Positions 18,681 through 28,310 of a DNA stretch of 64,000 nucleotides are shown in pieces. Location: contig NZ_CP027858.1 in the NCBI RefSeq assembly GCF_005519465.1, positions 6,435,001 through 6,499,000 on the forward strand, written 5' to 3'. Under the pieces are notes generated by a model that searched no databases, was not told the DNA's origin, and worked only from the letters and a program-made list of their open reading frames with translations. The stretch is from Streptomyces clavuligerus. Lineage in GTDB: Bacteria; Actinomycetota; Actinomycetes; Streptomycetales; Streptomycetaceae. Within the stretch, counting starts at the first letter, position 1; every line of letters starts with the position of its first letter. Made by a program: the position numbers and the translations under genes.

Positions 18681-19503
18681 GAGTCGGCAGCGTAGCCCCA
18701 GAAGGGCCGGAACGGAGCCGTCTTGCCGCTGGCCCATGCCAAGGGCAAGGTCTGCGCCCGGCCCTCCAGCCGGGGGCGACCGGTCCTCGGACTCCGTACG
18801 CACCACGATCCCCGGGTGAATCGGCCACCCCACCGCCCGGCCGCCACCGTCGGTTTGGGCCCGATCGGGTGACACGGGGGACGGATGATCCCGCAGCAGG
18901 GCCATCGGGGCCGCGGGCGCGGGCGGGCCCGTACCGGGTCCTGCGGGCGCGTTTCCCGTCGTCCGGGCGGCGCGGTGGCCCGGGGCGGCCGGGTCCCCGG
19001 CGGATGGTGAACGGGCGCCAGCGCCGCCGGGACGTTCCTCCGGGGCCGCGCCCGGGGCCGGTGCAGGGGCGTTCCTGCCTGCGGACGGGTTTGTTCCGGT
19101 GGTTGTGGTGCCGTTGTCGTCCGGGGTGCGGGGGTGGCCGGTGGCCGACGGGTCATGGGGCCGGTGCAGGGGGCCCGGCCTGCCGAGGGGCGCTCCGGCG
19201 GCTCCGGTGCCGTCGTCGCGGGGTGCCGGGGCGGGTGGGCCGGGGCCCTGGCGGGTCGTGGGACCGGTGTGGGGAGTCCGGCCTGCCGAGGGGCGTTCCG
19301 GCGGCTCCGGTGCCGTTCGGGTGTCACGGTGCGGTGCGGTGTGCCCGTGCCCGTGCCGGGGGAGGGGGCGATGAGGGGTGTCGCCTCGGGCGGTGGCCGG
19401 ATGTCGATGCCGCCGGGGGCGGTCGCGCCGGTGCGGGCGGAGCGGTGCCGCCGTCGTCCGGGGCGCGCGGGCCGGGTCCCGGTGGCGGTCGGTGTCCGGG
19501 GCG
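18681..19503. other. Non-coding GC-rich region with ~104-bp degenerate repeats
   Basis: 823 bp with no credible gene on either strand. It contains a 39-bp block at 19175-19213 repeated at 19278-19316 with one mismatch. The block lies inside a larger unit with a period of about 103-104 bp, of which a weaker third copy is seen around 19050-19110. Composition is strongly Gly/Pro-codon-like in all frames. Confidence 0.5.
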
Positions 19504-20574
19504 TCAGGGGGCGGTGCCCGGGCCCGGGGCGCGGGTCCAGGCGAGCAGGTCGTCCGCGCTCCAGGTGTTGACGACCCGTTCCGGCGGCACCCCGGCGCGT
19601 TCCGCGCGGTCGCAGCCGAGGAGCTGCCAGTCGAGCTGCCCGGGCGCGTGCGCGTCGGTGTCGACGGCGATGTGGACACCCGCGTCGACAGCGGCCCGCA
19701 GCAGCCGCATCGGCGGGTCCAGGCGCTCGGGCCTGCTGTTGATCTCCACCGCCGTGCCGTGCGCGGCACACGCCGCGAAGACGCGCTCCGCGTCGAACCG
19801 CGACTCCGGGCGCGGCCCGGCGGTCCGGGACCGCCCCCGGCCGGACGTCCGCCGCCCGATCAGCAGCCGACCGGTGCAGTGGCCGAGGATGTCGACCAGC
19901 GGATTGGCGACCGCCGCCACCATCCGGCGGGTCATCGCCGCCGCCTCCATCCGCAGTTCGGAGTGGACCGACGCGACCACCACGTCCAGCCGGTCCAGCA
20001 ACTCCGGCTCCTGGTCGAGCGAACCGTCCGGCAGGATGTCGCACTCGATGCCGGTCAGCAGCCGGAACGGCGCCCACCCCCGGTTGAGCCGCGCGACCGC
20101 GTCGAGCTGCTCCCGCAGCCGTTTCGCCGTCAGCCCCCGGGCCACCGTCAGCCGCGGCGAGTGGTCCGTGAGCACCGCCCACTCGTGCCCCAGGGCGATC
20201 GCCGTCCGGCCCATCTCCTCGATCGGGCTGCCCCCGTCCGACCAGTCCGAGTGGAGATGGCAGTCGCCGCGCAGCAGCGCCCGCAGCGCCTGCCCGGCCC
20301 CGGGGTGCGGACCGGACTCCGCCGCCTCCTGCTCCAGCCGGCGCAGATACTCCGGCACCTGCCCGGCGAGCGCTTCCCGCACCACCGCCGCGGTCTTCGG
20401 GCCGACCCCCTTGATCCGCTCCAGCGCACCGGAGGCGGCACGCTCGTCCAACTCGTCGGCGGACAGCGCGGCGAGCGCGGCGGACGCGGTGCGGAAGGCC
20501 CGTACCCGGTAGGGCTCCGCGAGGGAGCGCTCCAGCAGGAAGGCGATCCGGTCCAGTGCCGCCACCGGCTCCAT
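19504..20574 (-). CDS. PHP-domain phosphoesterase with helix-hairpin-helix N-terminus
   Basis: 356-residue protein resembling the C-terminal half of bacterial DNA polymerase X. An N-terminal HhH part (LSADELDERAASGALERIKGVGPKTAAVVREAL) is followed by a PHP domain with metal motifs DCHLHSDWSDG, LTDHSPR, GIECDI, VVASVHS, DILGHC and NSRP through DTDAHAP. The nucleotidyl transferase palm is absent, so polymerase activity is not expected. PHP metals suggest exonuclease or phosphoesterase activity. The ATG at 20574 follows GGGAAGGGAG. Confidence 0.85.
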   Translation of the reverse strand: MEPVAALDRIAFLLERSLAEPYRVRAFRTASAALAALSADELDERAASGALERIKGVGPKTAAVVREALAGQVPEYLRRLEQEAAESGPHPGAGQALRALLRGDCHLHSDWSDGGSPIEEMGRTAIALGHEWAVLTDHSPRLTVARGLTAKRLREQLDAVARLNRGWAPFRLLTGIECDILPDGSLDQEPELLDRLDVVVASVHSELRMEAAAMTRRMVAAVANPLVDILGHCTGRLLIGRRTSGRGRSRTAGPRPESRFDAERVFAACAAHGTAVEINSRPERLDPPMRLLRAAVDAGVHIAVDTDAHAPGQLDWQLLGCDRAERAGVPPERVVNTWSADDLLAWTRAPGPGTAP

Positions 20575-20882
20575 CCCGTGCTCCCTTCCCGGCGACCCGG
20601 GACGGCCCGTGCCGGGTCCGGCGGCCGCCGCTCCCACTGTCGCCCGCCCGGCCGGGGACGGCACGCCGGGGGCGGCACCCGGAGCCACCGGGTCGGGGTC
20701 CGGAGGCACATCGGAGGCGCACCGGACACGCGCCCTGCGCACACCCCGGCGGGTGCCCGCCGCCGGACGCGGGAAGCGGCCCCGGGGGAGCGGGCTTAGA
20801 CTCAAGCCGCTGGAGGGCCGGAACGCGGTGGTCCCCGCCGCCGCTCCGGCCCTGGGTCGCCCGGAAACGGACGGGGGCGGCA
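20575..20882. other. Divergent promoter region, PHP gene / exporter gene
   Basis: 308 bp between two divergent genes. I see no gene, clear operator or recognisable promoter boxes in it. Confidence 0.4.
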
Positions 20883-22139
20883 GTGCCCGATGCGCGACGG
20901 CGGCAGGCCGTACGCTCGACGGCCTGGTTGATCAGGCGGTACGCCCGCGAGCCCGCCGTCGTCCAGACACTGCGCGCGACCGCCGCCGCGACCCTCGCCT
21001 ATGCCGCCGCCCTCTGGCTGAGCGAGGAACCCGCCCCGCTCACCGCGCCCCTGACCGCCCTGCTCGTCGTCCAGGTGACGCTCTACTCCACCCTCACCAC
21101 CAGCGTGCGACGGGTGAACGCGGTGGTCGCGGGCGTGCTCATCGCCAGCGCGTTCAGCCTCTGGGTGGGCCTGTCCTGGTGGAGCCTCGGGCTGATCATC
21201 CTGGCCTCGCTGACCGTGGGCTATCTGGTGCGGGTGGGTGAGTTCGTCCCCGAGGTCGCGATCAGCGCCATGCTCGTCCTCGGTGTCACCCGGGTGGCGG
21301 ACACCGCCTGGGACCGGGTCCTGGAGACCCTGATCGGCGCGGCGGTGGGGCTGCTCTTCAATGTGCTGCTGCCGCCGGTGTGGGTGGGCGACGCGGAGGA
21401 ATCCATCGACGAGCTGTCCCGGCGGATGCGCCGGCTGCTGCTGGACATGGGCGAGGGTCTGAGCGCCCCCGCCTCCGTGACCAGGTCCGCCGTACGGCTG
21501 CACGAGGCCCGCCGCCTCGACAACGACATCGCCCAGGTGGACGCCTCCCTGCAACAGGCCGAGGACAGCCTCCGGCTCAATCCGCGGGTACGGGAGGCGC
21601 TGCTCAACCGGGTGGTGCTGCGGACCGGCCTGGACACCCTGGAGATCTGCGCGGTGGTGCTGCGGGTGATGGCCCGTACCCTGACCGATCTCGCCACGGC
21701 CCGCGAGGGCGGGCGGCTCTTCCCGGACGAGGTCTCCCGCGCCCTCGACGAGCTGTTCGCCCGGACCTCGGACGCGCTGGTGAGCTTCGCCGTCCTGGTC
21801 ACCAGCGAGGTCAGCGAGAGCGCGCGGGAGGCGGAACAGCGGCTGGCCGAGGGGCTCGCCGCCGCCGCGGCGGCCCGGGAGCGGGCGGCCGGGCTGCTGC
21901 TCGCCCGGGTGCACCGCGATCCGCGCCACTGGCAGTTGGAGGGCGCGCTGCTGGCGGAGGCCGATCGCGTCCTGGCGGAGCTGGACCCGGAGCACCGCAG
22001 CCGACGGCTGCTGGAGGAGCTGGACCGGGGCGTCCGCGAGCAGCGGGAGAAGCATCCGCATCTGGACGGTCTGCGCCAGTGGGCGCGGAGCAGGCGGCGC
22101 GTGCCGCACGGACGGCGGGCGCGGGCGCGGGACCGCTGA
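20883..22139 (+). CDS. Aromatic acid exporter family membrane protein (FUSC-like)
   Basis: 418-residue inner membrane protein. About six N-terminal hydrophobic segments (residues ~20-165, including AAATLAYAAALWLS, PLTALLVVQVTLYSTL, LIILASLTVGYLVRVGEF and a glycine-rich GAAVGLLFNVLLPPVWVG) are followed by a long cytosolic helical domain. That domain has heptad-like stretches (SIDELSRRMRRLLLDMGEGL, EAEQRLAEGLAAAAAARERA). This matches the aromatic acid exporter/FUSC family. GTG at 20883 is chosen because the preceding frame has non-coding composition. Substrate unknown. Confidence 0.8.
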   Translation: MPDARRRQAVRSTAWLIRRYAREPAVVQTLRATAAATLAYAAALWLSEEPAPLTAPLTALLVVQVTLYSTLTTSVRRVNAVVAGVLIASAFSLWVGLSWWSLGLIILASLTVGYLVRVGEFVPEVAISAMLVLGVTRVADTAWDRVLETLIGAAVGLLFNVLLPPVWVGDAEESIDELSRRMRRLLLDMGEGLSAPASVTRSAVRLHEARRLDNDIAQVDASLQQAEDSLRLNPRVREALLNRVVLRTGLDTLEICAVVLRVMARTLTDLATAREGGRLFPDEVSRALDELFARTSDALVSFAVLVTSEVSESAREAEQRLAEGLAAAAAARERAAGLLLARVHRDPRHWQLEGALLAEADRVLAELDPEHRSRRLLEELDRGVREQREKHPHLDGLRQWARSRRRVPHGRRARARDR

Positions 22140-22526
22140 TGCCACCGCGCGCCCGCGACAGCGCACGCCGGAGTGGGTCAGTCTGACGGCACCGCTCCGG
22201 GCGCGCCGTGGCGCGCTGAGGGGGCGGATACCAGGAACACGCCGTTCCGTCCGGTTGGATCGTGACGGTCCGCCGCTGTGCCCGCCGGGCCGGGCGCGGG
22301 CCCGCCGCCGTGCCCGTTCCGCCGCCACCCCGACCGTTCCACCGGCGCACGGCCCCTTGGTTCCACCGGCTTCCGGTCGTCGTTCCCGGCCACCGGCTGT
22401 CCGGCGGCCGGGAAACCGGCCGCCGTGGCGCCGCCGCCCGTGAGCGGCCGTCCGCGCCGCGCCGTGCCGTGCTCGGTGCCGTGCCGCGTCCAGTCGCCCC
22501 GGCCCGGCACCGAACCGACGATCCGC
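22140..22526. other. Intergenic, no feature recognised
   Basis: Roughly 390 bp downstream of the exporter gene. High-GC sequence with short inverted repeats but no reading frame of coding character and no recognisable promoter. Confidence 0.4.
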
Positions 22527-22574
22527 CGTCAGCCCGTCAGCCCGTCAGCCCGTCAGCCCGTCAGCCCGTCAGCC
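22527..22574. repeat. Six-copy octamer tandem repeat before an MFS gene
   Basis: Six perfect copies of CGTCAGCC in tandem. A partial copy at 22579-22584 merges into the AGGAGG ribosome site of the downstream transporter gene. Confidence 0.95.
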
Positions 22575-22593
22575 GTTCCGTCAGGAGGCTTGC

Positions 22594-24180
22594 ATGACCC
22601 GTAGGAGCAGCTCTCGTCCCGATCCTGTCGCCTTCTCCACCGTCACCACCACGATCCCCGCCCGGCTCGACCGTCTCCCCTGGTCACGCTGGCACTGGAC
22701 CGTCGTCGTCGGGCTGGGGGCCGTCTGGATACTCGACGGTCTGGAGGTCACCGTCGTCGGCAGTGTCGCGAGCCGTCTGGCCGAGGAGGGCAGCGGACTG
22801 CCGATCACGGTCGCCCAGGTCACCGGGACCGCCGCCGCCCTCTATGTGGCCGGGGCCTGTCTGGGGGCGCTCTTCTTCGGCAGACTCACCGACCGCCACG
22901 GCCGCACCGGGCTCTTCCTCGTCACCCTGGCGGTCTATGTCATGTCCACCGCGCTCAGCGCCGCGTCCGTCTCCGTCTGGTGGTTCTTCCTCTTCCGCTT
23001 CCTGGCCGGATTCGGGATCGGCGGCGAGTACGCGGCCGTCAACTCCGCCATCGACGAGCTGATCCCCAGCCGCTACCGGGGCCGGGTCGACCTGGTCGTC
23101 AACGGCAGCTACTGGATCGGGGCGATGGGCGGCGCGCTGCTCTCGGTGGTGGCGCTGGACACCCGTCTGCTCCCCCGTGATCTGGGCTGGCGGCTGACCT
23201 TCGCCGTCGGTGTGGTGCTGGGCCTGGCCGTTCTGCTGGTGCGCCGCAGGCTGCCGGAGAGCCCGCGCTGGCTGCTGATCCACGGCCGGGAACGGGAGGC
23301 GGAGCGGCTGGTGGACGCGATCGAACGGCGGGTGGAGCGGCAGACGGGACGGGCCCTGTCCCCGGTGGCGAAGGAGATCACGGTCCGTCAGCGGCCCGGC
23401 GTCGGCTTCCTGGAGATCGCCCGGACGCTCTTCACCGTCTACCCCCGGCGGGCGGTGCTCGGCTTCGCGCTCTTCATCGGCGGCGCCTTCCTCTACAACG
23501 CCATCACCTTCGGCTTCGGTTCCATCCTGGTGGAGTTCTTCGGGGTCGACAGCGGCGCCACCGGCTACTGGTTCGCGGTCGTCGCGTTCGGCAACTTCCT
23601 CGGTCCGCTGCTGCTCGGTCCGCTGTTCGACACCTGGGGCAGGCGCCCGATGATCGCCGGGACCTATGTCCTCTCCGGGGTGCTGCTCTTCCTCACGGCG
23701 TGGGTCTTCGGCGCGGGGCTGCTCGACGCCACCACGATGACCATGTGCTGGGCGGTGGTGCTCTTCTTCGCGTCCGCCGGGGTCAGCTCCGCGTATCTGA
23801 CCGTGAGCGAGATCTTCCCGATGGAGACCCGGGCGATGTCCATCGCCTTCTTCTACGCCCTCGGCACGGCGGCGGGCGGCATCTCCGGGCCGCTGGTCTT
23901 CGCCGACCTCACATCGAGCGGACGGGTGGACGACGCCGTCCTCGCGTTCTGTGTCGGCGCGGCGCTGATGGTGCTCGCGGGGCTGGTCGCCGCGGTCTTC
24001 GCGGTCCCCGCCGAACGGCGCTCCCTGGAGGACATCGCGGCCCCGCTCTCGGCGCTGGACCCGGGCGCCCCCGCCGGGCCGGGCCGGTCCGGCGGACGAG
24101 ACGGCTCCGGGGCGCCCGGGGAGGCCGGTGAGGGGGAGTACGGCGATCCTGGTGAGAGGTCCGGTATCCCCGGGGGCTGA
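22594..24180 (+). CDS. MFS transporter (sugar porter-like)
   Basis: 528-residue transporter with 12 predicted membrane segments. MFS signatures follow TM2 (FFGRLTDRHGRTGLFLV) and TM8 (LLGPLFDTWGRRPMIAGTY). The PESPRWLLIHGREREAERLV motif after TM6 and the RYRGRVDLVVNGSYWIGAMGGAL segment place it in the sugar/metabolite:H+ symporter branch. The charged C-terminal tail is Gly/Pro-rich and extended. A strong AGGAGG ribosome site lies directly after the octamer repeat. Substrate not predictable. Confidence 0.88.
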   Translation: MTRRSSSRPDPVAFSTVTTTIPARLDRLPWSRWHWTVVVGLGAVWILDGLEVTVVGSVASRLAEEGSGLPITVAQVTGTAAALYVAGACLGALFFGRLTDRHGRTGLFLVTLAVYVMSTALSAASVSVWWFFLFRFLAGFGIGGEYAAVNSAIDELIPSRYRGRVDLVVNGSYWIGAMGGALLSVVALDTRLLPRDLGWRLTFAVGVVLGLAVLLVRRRLPESPRWLLIHGREREAERLVDAIERRVERQTGRALSPVAKEITVRQRPGVGFLEIARTLFTVYPRRAVLGFALFIGGAFLYNAITFGFGSILVEFFGVDSGATGYWFAVVAFGNFLGPLLLGPLFDTWGRRPMIAGTYVLSGVLLFLTAWVFGAGLLDATTMTMCWAVVLFFASAGVSSAYLTVSEIFPMETRAMSIAFFYALGTAAGGISGPLVFADLTSSGRVDDAVLAFCVGAALMVLAGLVAAVFAVPAERRSLEDIAAPLSALDPGAPAGPGRSGGRDGSGAPGEAGEGEYGDPGERSGIPGG

Positions 24181-24447
24181 CACTCCGTCGCCGCACCGGG
24201 CGGGTGCGATCCGCAGGCGATCCGTACATGTGTACGAAAAAGGTGGCCCCCGGAGCGTTTCGCCGCGGTCCGGGCGGGCACTGTCGGGACATCCGGCGCC
24301 CGGGGTGCCGGAGCGGGTGCCCCGGACGGCTCCGGGTCCGGCGCCGCGCGGGACACGGGAGACGGGGCGCGGGACACAGGACACAGGACACGGGATACGG
24401 GGCGCGGCGCGAGGGCGCCGACAGCCACCGGTACAGCGGAGGAGCGG

Positions 24448-24888
24448 ATGGGCGCAGGACTCCGACGGCAGGGCCAGACACGACGGCTGGGGCTGTCCGG
24501 CGGCCGTGGCGTGGTCGCCCGCTGCCGTGACTTCACCGCCCGGGCCCTCGCCGACTGGGGCTGGGCGCAGGGCGGCCGGGAGAGCACCGACGATGTGCTG
24601 CTGATCGTCTCGGAACTGGTCACCAACGCCTGTCTGCACGCGGGCGGCCCCACCGAACTGGCCCTGCGCCACCGCCCCGGGCTGCTGCGGATCGAGGTCG
24701 CCGACGCCGACCCCGCGCCCCCGGCGCCCCGGCCCCGGGAGGTCTCGCTCCCCGGCGGCCACGGTCTGGTGGTGCTGGACCGGCTGTCGCTGCGCTGGGG
24801 CTCGGAACCCCGGGGCGCGGGCAAGGTGGTGTGGGCGGAGGTGGCCCCGCCGCCGGGCCGCCCCGCCCCGGGCCGGCCGGGAGCCTGA
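24448..24888 (+). CDS. RsbW-like ATP-binding protein (anti-sigma type)
   Basis: 146-residue GHKL/HATPase protein. It has the N-box VSELVTNACLHAGGPTELAL, the D-box IEVADADP and the G-box GGHGLVVLDRLSLRWG. The Streptomyces family of small HATPase proteins includes anti-sigma factors and orphan regulators working with SpoIIE phosphatases and anti-anti-sigma factors. A SigB-family sigma gene and a SpoIIE-type phosphatase lie within 8 kb, though no direct link is shown. GGAGGAG precedes the ATG. The upstream region holds degenerate GGACAC repeats. Confidence 0.83.
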   Translation: MGAGLRRQGQTRRLGLSGGRGVVARCRDFTARALADWGWAQGGRESTDDVLLIVSELVTNACLHAGGPTELALRHRPGLLRIEVADADPAPPAPRPREVSLPGGHGLVVLDRLSLRWGSEPRGAGKVVWAEVAPPPGRPAPGRPGA

Positions 24889-24997
24889 CGCGCGCGCCCG
24901 GCGGCAGTCCGGAGTCCGGCGGTCCGGGTCTCCGCGCGGCCCGGGTCTCCGCGCGGTGGTGCGGGTCTCCGCGCGGCCCGGGGTCCGCCGGAGCGGG

Positions 24998-25537
24998 TCA
25001 CCAGGTGGCGAAGGACTCCGCGGCGACGGAGACCGCGCCCACCACCGCTCCGTACCCGGGGATCATCAGCAGCGGCCAGGGGACGGGCCGCGGGGCGAGC
25101 ACCCGCCAGTGGAAGGCGTAGTCGCGGTACTCCGGCATCCCCTCGGTTCCCGGCGGCACCATGAAGCGCGGCTGCACCGTGCAGAACAACCACCAGTCGA
25201 GAATCACCAGATCGGTGAGGGCCAGCACCAGGAAGCCGGTCGCCCCGAGCGCGAACGGCGGCCAGAAGCCCAGCGTCCCGGCGTCCCGGGCATGCAGTTC
25301 GAGTACCCCCGCGGTCGGGACGCCGATCAGCGACACCGCGTTGAGCAGGCCCATCACCCCGGCCGTGCGTTTGCCGCGTTCGCTCTGCGGTCCGTGCCGA
25401 TCGCGGATCGCGGCGGGATAGTCATGGATCAGCGAGTCCCGCGCGACGAGCAGTCCGCCGATGACCACGGCGACGAAGAGCGTGGTCAGGACGAGCGCGT
25501 AGAGGAGTCCGACGGTTGCCACTTCCGACCAGTCCAT
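24998..25537 (-). CDS. Integral membrane protein, unknown function
   Basis: 179 residues with about four to five hydrophobic segments: LLYALVLTTLFVAVVIGGLLV, a segment around VMGLLNAVSLIGVPTAGVL, LGATGFLVLALTDLVILDWW and a C-terminal PLLMIPGYGAVVGAVSVA. A charged loop HDYPAAIRDRHGPQSERGKR lies between the first two. I do not recognise the family with certainty. It stands alone between non-related genes. Confidence 0.65.
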   Translation of the reverse strand: MDWSEVATVGLLYALVLTTLFVAVVIGGLLVARDSLIHDYPAAIRDRHGPQSERGKRTAGVMGLLNAVSLIGVPTAGVLELHARDAGTLGFWPPFALGATGFLVLALTDLVILDWWLFCTVQPRFMVPPGTEGMPEYRDYAFHWRVLAPRPVPWPLLMIPGYGAVVGAVSVAAESFATW

Positions 25538-25601
25538 GACAACAAAGGGTAACCGGGAAGATCGGGAACGGAGGGGCGATTCACAGGAGCACAGGGGGCG
25601 T

Positions 25602-26408
25602 TCAGCGGCTGATCAGAGTGAAGAGCGCGCCGTCGGGGTCGCTGACGGACGCTTCGTCCCGGCCGTCGGCCGTCGTGTGCCGCCCCAGCAGGGTGCCGCC
25701 GTGGTCCTCGGCCGCGCGGACGGTGCGGTCCACGTCGGCCACGGGGAAGTGCACGTCCCAGCGGGGCCGGTGCACCGGGTCGGGCGCCGCGCCGCGCGCG
25801 CCGGAGCTGAGCCGGGCGAGCACATGGCCCTGGCTGATCAGGACGACCTCGTCGTTCTCGTAACTCACATCGCAGGCGCCGGGGCGCTCGGTCGCCCAGT
25901 CCAGCACCTCGCCGTAGAAGATCGCCGCGTCGAAGGCGTTGCGGGTGCGCAGCAGCAGCCACGCGGGCGCGTCGCGGTGGCCGGACTGCCAGTCGGGGAT
26001 CAGCGCGCCCTCCCAGATGCCGAAGACCGCGCCGTCCCGGTCGGCGGCGAGCGCGCCCCGCCCCAGGGTGAAGGCGAGCGGGCCCACCGCGACGGTGCCG
26101 CTGCGCTCGCGGATACGGCCGGCCGCCACGTCCGCGTCGGCGATGGCGAAGTACGGGGTCCAGGCCACGGCCACCTGAAGGGTGCGGGCCAGTGCCCCGA
26201 TGCCCGCCACCGGTGCCCCGTCCAGCAGGGCCACGCTGAATCCCTCGCCCAGCTCGCCCGGACGGAAGTCCCACCCCAGCACCGAGCCGTAGAAGTCCTG
26301 CGACGCGGTGAGGTCCCGGGCCATGAGGCTGACCCAGCACGGTGCCCCGGCCACCTCCGCGCTCGGCGTCATGCCCGGCACCGCGGCCGGACCGGTCGTC
26401 TCGTTCAT
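25602..26408 (-). CDS. Two-domain VOC (glyoxalase/bleomycin-resistance fold) protein
   Basis: 268 residues with two tandem VOC domains: APCWVSLMARDLTASQDFYGSVLGWDF opens the first and PAWLLLRTRNAFDAAIFYGEVLDW the second. Each ends with an FTL-type strand. The family includes metal-dependent lyases and drug-binding proteins. Such two-domain proteins are common in Streptomyces and mostly uncharacterised. The ATG at 26408 is adopted; upstream in-frame sequence is Arg/Ala shadow. Confidence 0.82.
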   Translation of the reverse strand: MNETTGPAAVPGMTPSAEVAGAPCWVSLMARDLTASQDFYGSVLGWDFRPGELGEGFSVALLDGAPVAGIGALARTLQVAVAWTPYFAIADADVAAGRIRERSGTVAVGPLAFTLGRGALAADRDGAVFGIWEGALIPDWQSGHRDAPAWLLLRTRNAFDAAIFYGEVLDWATERPGACDVSYENDEVVLISQGHVLARLSSGARGAAPDPVHRPRWDVHFPVADVDRTVRAAEDHGGTLLGRHTTADGRDEASVSDPDGALFTLISR

Positions 26409-26704
26409 CGCATCGCACCCATGTCCGCACCCGGGGGTGCATCTGTGCCGTGCCCGCGGCGTGCGCGCGGCCGTGGGGGCAGCCGGACGCGCGCCCGCGC
26501 TGCTGCCCTTGTCCTGCATCCTGCCCTCGGTCCGGGCTCCACGCGACTCACGCCCGGCGCGCCGGGCGCCCGCGGGCGGGGCGCCGGGCCGGGGGCCGAG
26601 TTGCACACGGCCGTGGGGGAGGGCCGGATGGTGCGGACGGCGTGGGTACCCGCCGGGGGAGGGCACGGGACGGGAGCGCACGGGACGGAAGGAGATCGGC
26701 CGCC

Positions 26705-26956
26705 ATGACGGAGCCCGAGAACCAGCACAGGGGCGTCGAGGCCGCCCGCCTCGGCGAACACGACCTGATCAAGGAGCTGGAGAACATCCACCGCAGTCGG
26801 CACGACACCCTGCTGCACGGCTCCCCCGCCGCCCTCGCCGCGCACACCACCCGGATGGCCGAGCTGGAGGAGGAGTATTTGCGCCGCCATCCGGAACGCC
26901 CCGTGTCGGCGGGGCGGACCCGGGAGGGCGCCCGCGCGCGGGCCCCTCAGGAGTAA
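26705..26956 (+). CDS. Small DUF6158-type protein
   Basis: 83-residue acidic/basic helical protein (VEAARLGEHDLIKELENIHRSRHDTLLHGSPAALAAHTTRMAELEEEYLRRHPER in overlapping pieces). It matches a short actinobacterial family, DUF6158, often found next to stress genes. GAAGGAG precedes the ATG. No catalytic motif is seen. The C-terminal tail is low-complexity. Confidence 0.72.
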   Translation: MTEPENQHRGVEAARLGEHDLIKELENIHRSRHDTLLHGSPAALAAHTTRMAELEEEYLRRHPERPVSAGRTREGARARAPQE

Positions 26957-27430
26957 TCCCGTCCGGCCCGGCGGCCGGACCTCCGCGGCGGGTGCCCGCT
27001 GATGCCGGTGCCGGCCGGTCCCGGCCCGGTGTCGGCCCGGTGTCGGCCGGTCCCCGCGGTGCCCGTACCGAGCGGTGCCCGCGCGAGGGCGTGCCGGAGC
27101 CAGCAGAATGGAGAGAGGGGCGTCCGGCCCCGGGCGGGGTTTGCCCTCGCGGCACGGGGGCAGGCGCGGGGCCACGAGCCCGAGCGCGGCCGGTGGCGAC
27201 GGCCCCGGAAGGAACTCCGTCCCCGCTGCCTCGAACGGGTCCCCCGGCCCCGTGCGGCACGCGGAGCACAGTGGGGCGAACGAGGCCCATGAGCACAGGC
27301 ACAGAACGAGGCCCCTGAGCACAGGGTGAGCACCCGGGGCAGACGAGACGAGCACACGGGGACCGGAGCGGGGGACCACCGGCCCGCAGGCGCTGTCCAG
27401 CCGTCCACACCGCAGAGGGGTGGCGCGCAG
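26957..27430. other. Intergenic region before the sigma factor gene, with a 26-bp-period direct repeat
   Basis: 474 bp without a credible gene. Two 21-bp copies beginning AACGAGGCCC lie at 27279-27299 and 27305-27325 with one mismatch (A versus C at the eleventh base). They are about 105-150 bp before the sigma factor start and could be regulatory. Confidence 0.45.
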
Positions 27431-28264
27431 ATGCGCACACCGACAAGCACCGCACACACCGCCGACCGCGTCCGGAGCCCGGCGCGCGGCGCGCGGCATC
27501 CCCACGACGACGCACCCGACACCGCCGCCGCCTTCGCCCGGCTGGCCCGGCTCCCCGACGGACCCGAGCGCGAGGCGCTGCGCCAAGAGCTGGTGAACGC
27601 CTGGCTGCCCATGTCCGAGCGGCTGGCCCGCCGTTTCCGGGACCGGGGCGAGAGTCTGGAGGATCTGCGGCAGGTGGCCGCGCTCGGGCTGGTCAAGGCG
27701 GTCGACCGCTATGACCCGGCGCGTGGCTGCGCCTTCGCCAGCTTCGCCGTGCCCACCATCACCGGCGAGGTCAAACGCCACTTCCGCGACCACATGTGGA
27801 CCCTGCATGTACCCCGGCGCGTGCAGGACCAGCGCAACCGGGTGCGCGCCGCCCAACAGGAACTGGCGCAGACGGTGACGGGCCGGGCACCCACCGAGGC
27901 GGAGATCGCCGAACGGGCCGGGCTGACCCCCGCCCAGACCCGGGAGGGCCTGGCCGCGATCGGCTCGTACCGCACCCTCTCCCTGGACGCCGAGGCACCC
28001 GGCGACGGCGACGGGTGCACCATGGCGGACGCGCTGGGCGGGCCCGATCCCGCGCTGGACGTCGTCATCGACCGGGAGGCCGTCCGGCCCCGGCTGCGTG
28101 AACTCCCCGAACGGGAGCGCAGGATTCTGTACATGCGGTTCTTCCGCGGGATGACGCAGAGCCGGATAGCCGAGGACCTGGGCATCTCGCAGATGCATGT
28201 CTCCCGGCTGATCAGCCACTCCTGCGACCGGCTCCGCCAGGAGATCATGCGGGACGCCGTCTGA
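27431..28264 (+). CDS. SigB/SigF/SigG-family RNA polymerase sigma factor
   Basis: 277-residue group 3 sigma factor. Region 2 reads DLRQVAALGLVKAVDRYDPARG then FASFAVPTITGEVKRHFRDHMW. Region 3 begins VPRRVQDQRNRVRAAQQELAQT. Region 4 reads LPERERRILYMRFFRGMTQS then IAEDLGISQMHVSRLISHSC. It would direct RNA polymerase to stress or sporulation genes and is normally held by an RsbW-type anti-sigma; a HATPase gene of that kind is 2.5 kb upstream. The ATG at 27431 follows AGAGGGG; a GTG at 27326 is an alternative. Confidence 0.9.
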   Translation: MRTPTSTAHTADRVRSPARGARHPHDDAPDTAAAFARLARLPDGPEREALRQELVNAWLPMSERLARRFRDRGESLEDLRQVAALGLVKAVDRYDPARGCAFASFAVPTITGEVKRHFRDHMWTLHVPRRVQDQRNRVRAAQQELAQTVTGRAPTEAEIAERAGLTPAQTREGLAAIGSYRTLSLDAEAPGDGDGCTMADALGGPDPALDVVIDREAVRPRLRELPERERRILYMRFFRGMTQSRIAEDLGISQMHVSRLISHSCDRLRQEIMRDAV

Positions 28265-28310
28265 GCCCTCACGCTCCCCGCCGCCGGTGAGCCGACAAGC
28301 GGCCGCCGCC

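Noticed and set aside
17847..19769. Upstream extension of the AraC regulator to 640 residues
   Set aside because: The extra residues are low-complexity and lie over a repeat-bearing non-coding region and the PHP gene; the ATG at 18680 starts at the conserved domain.
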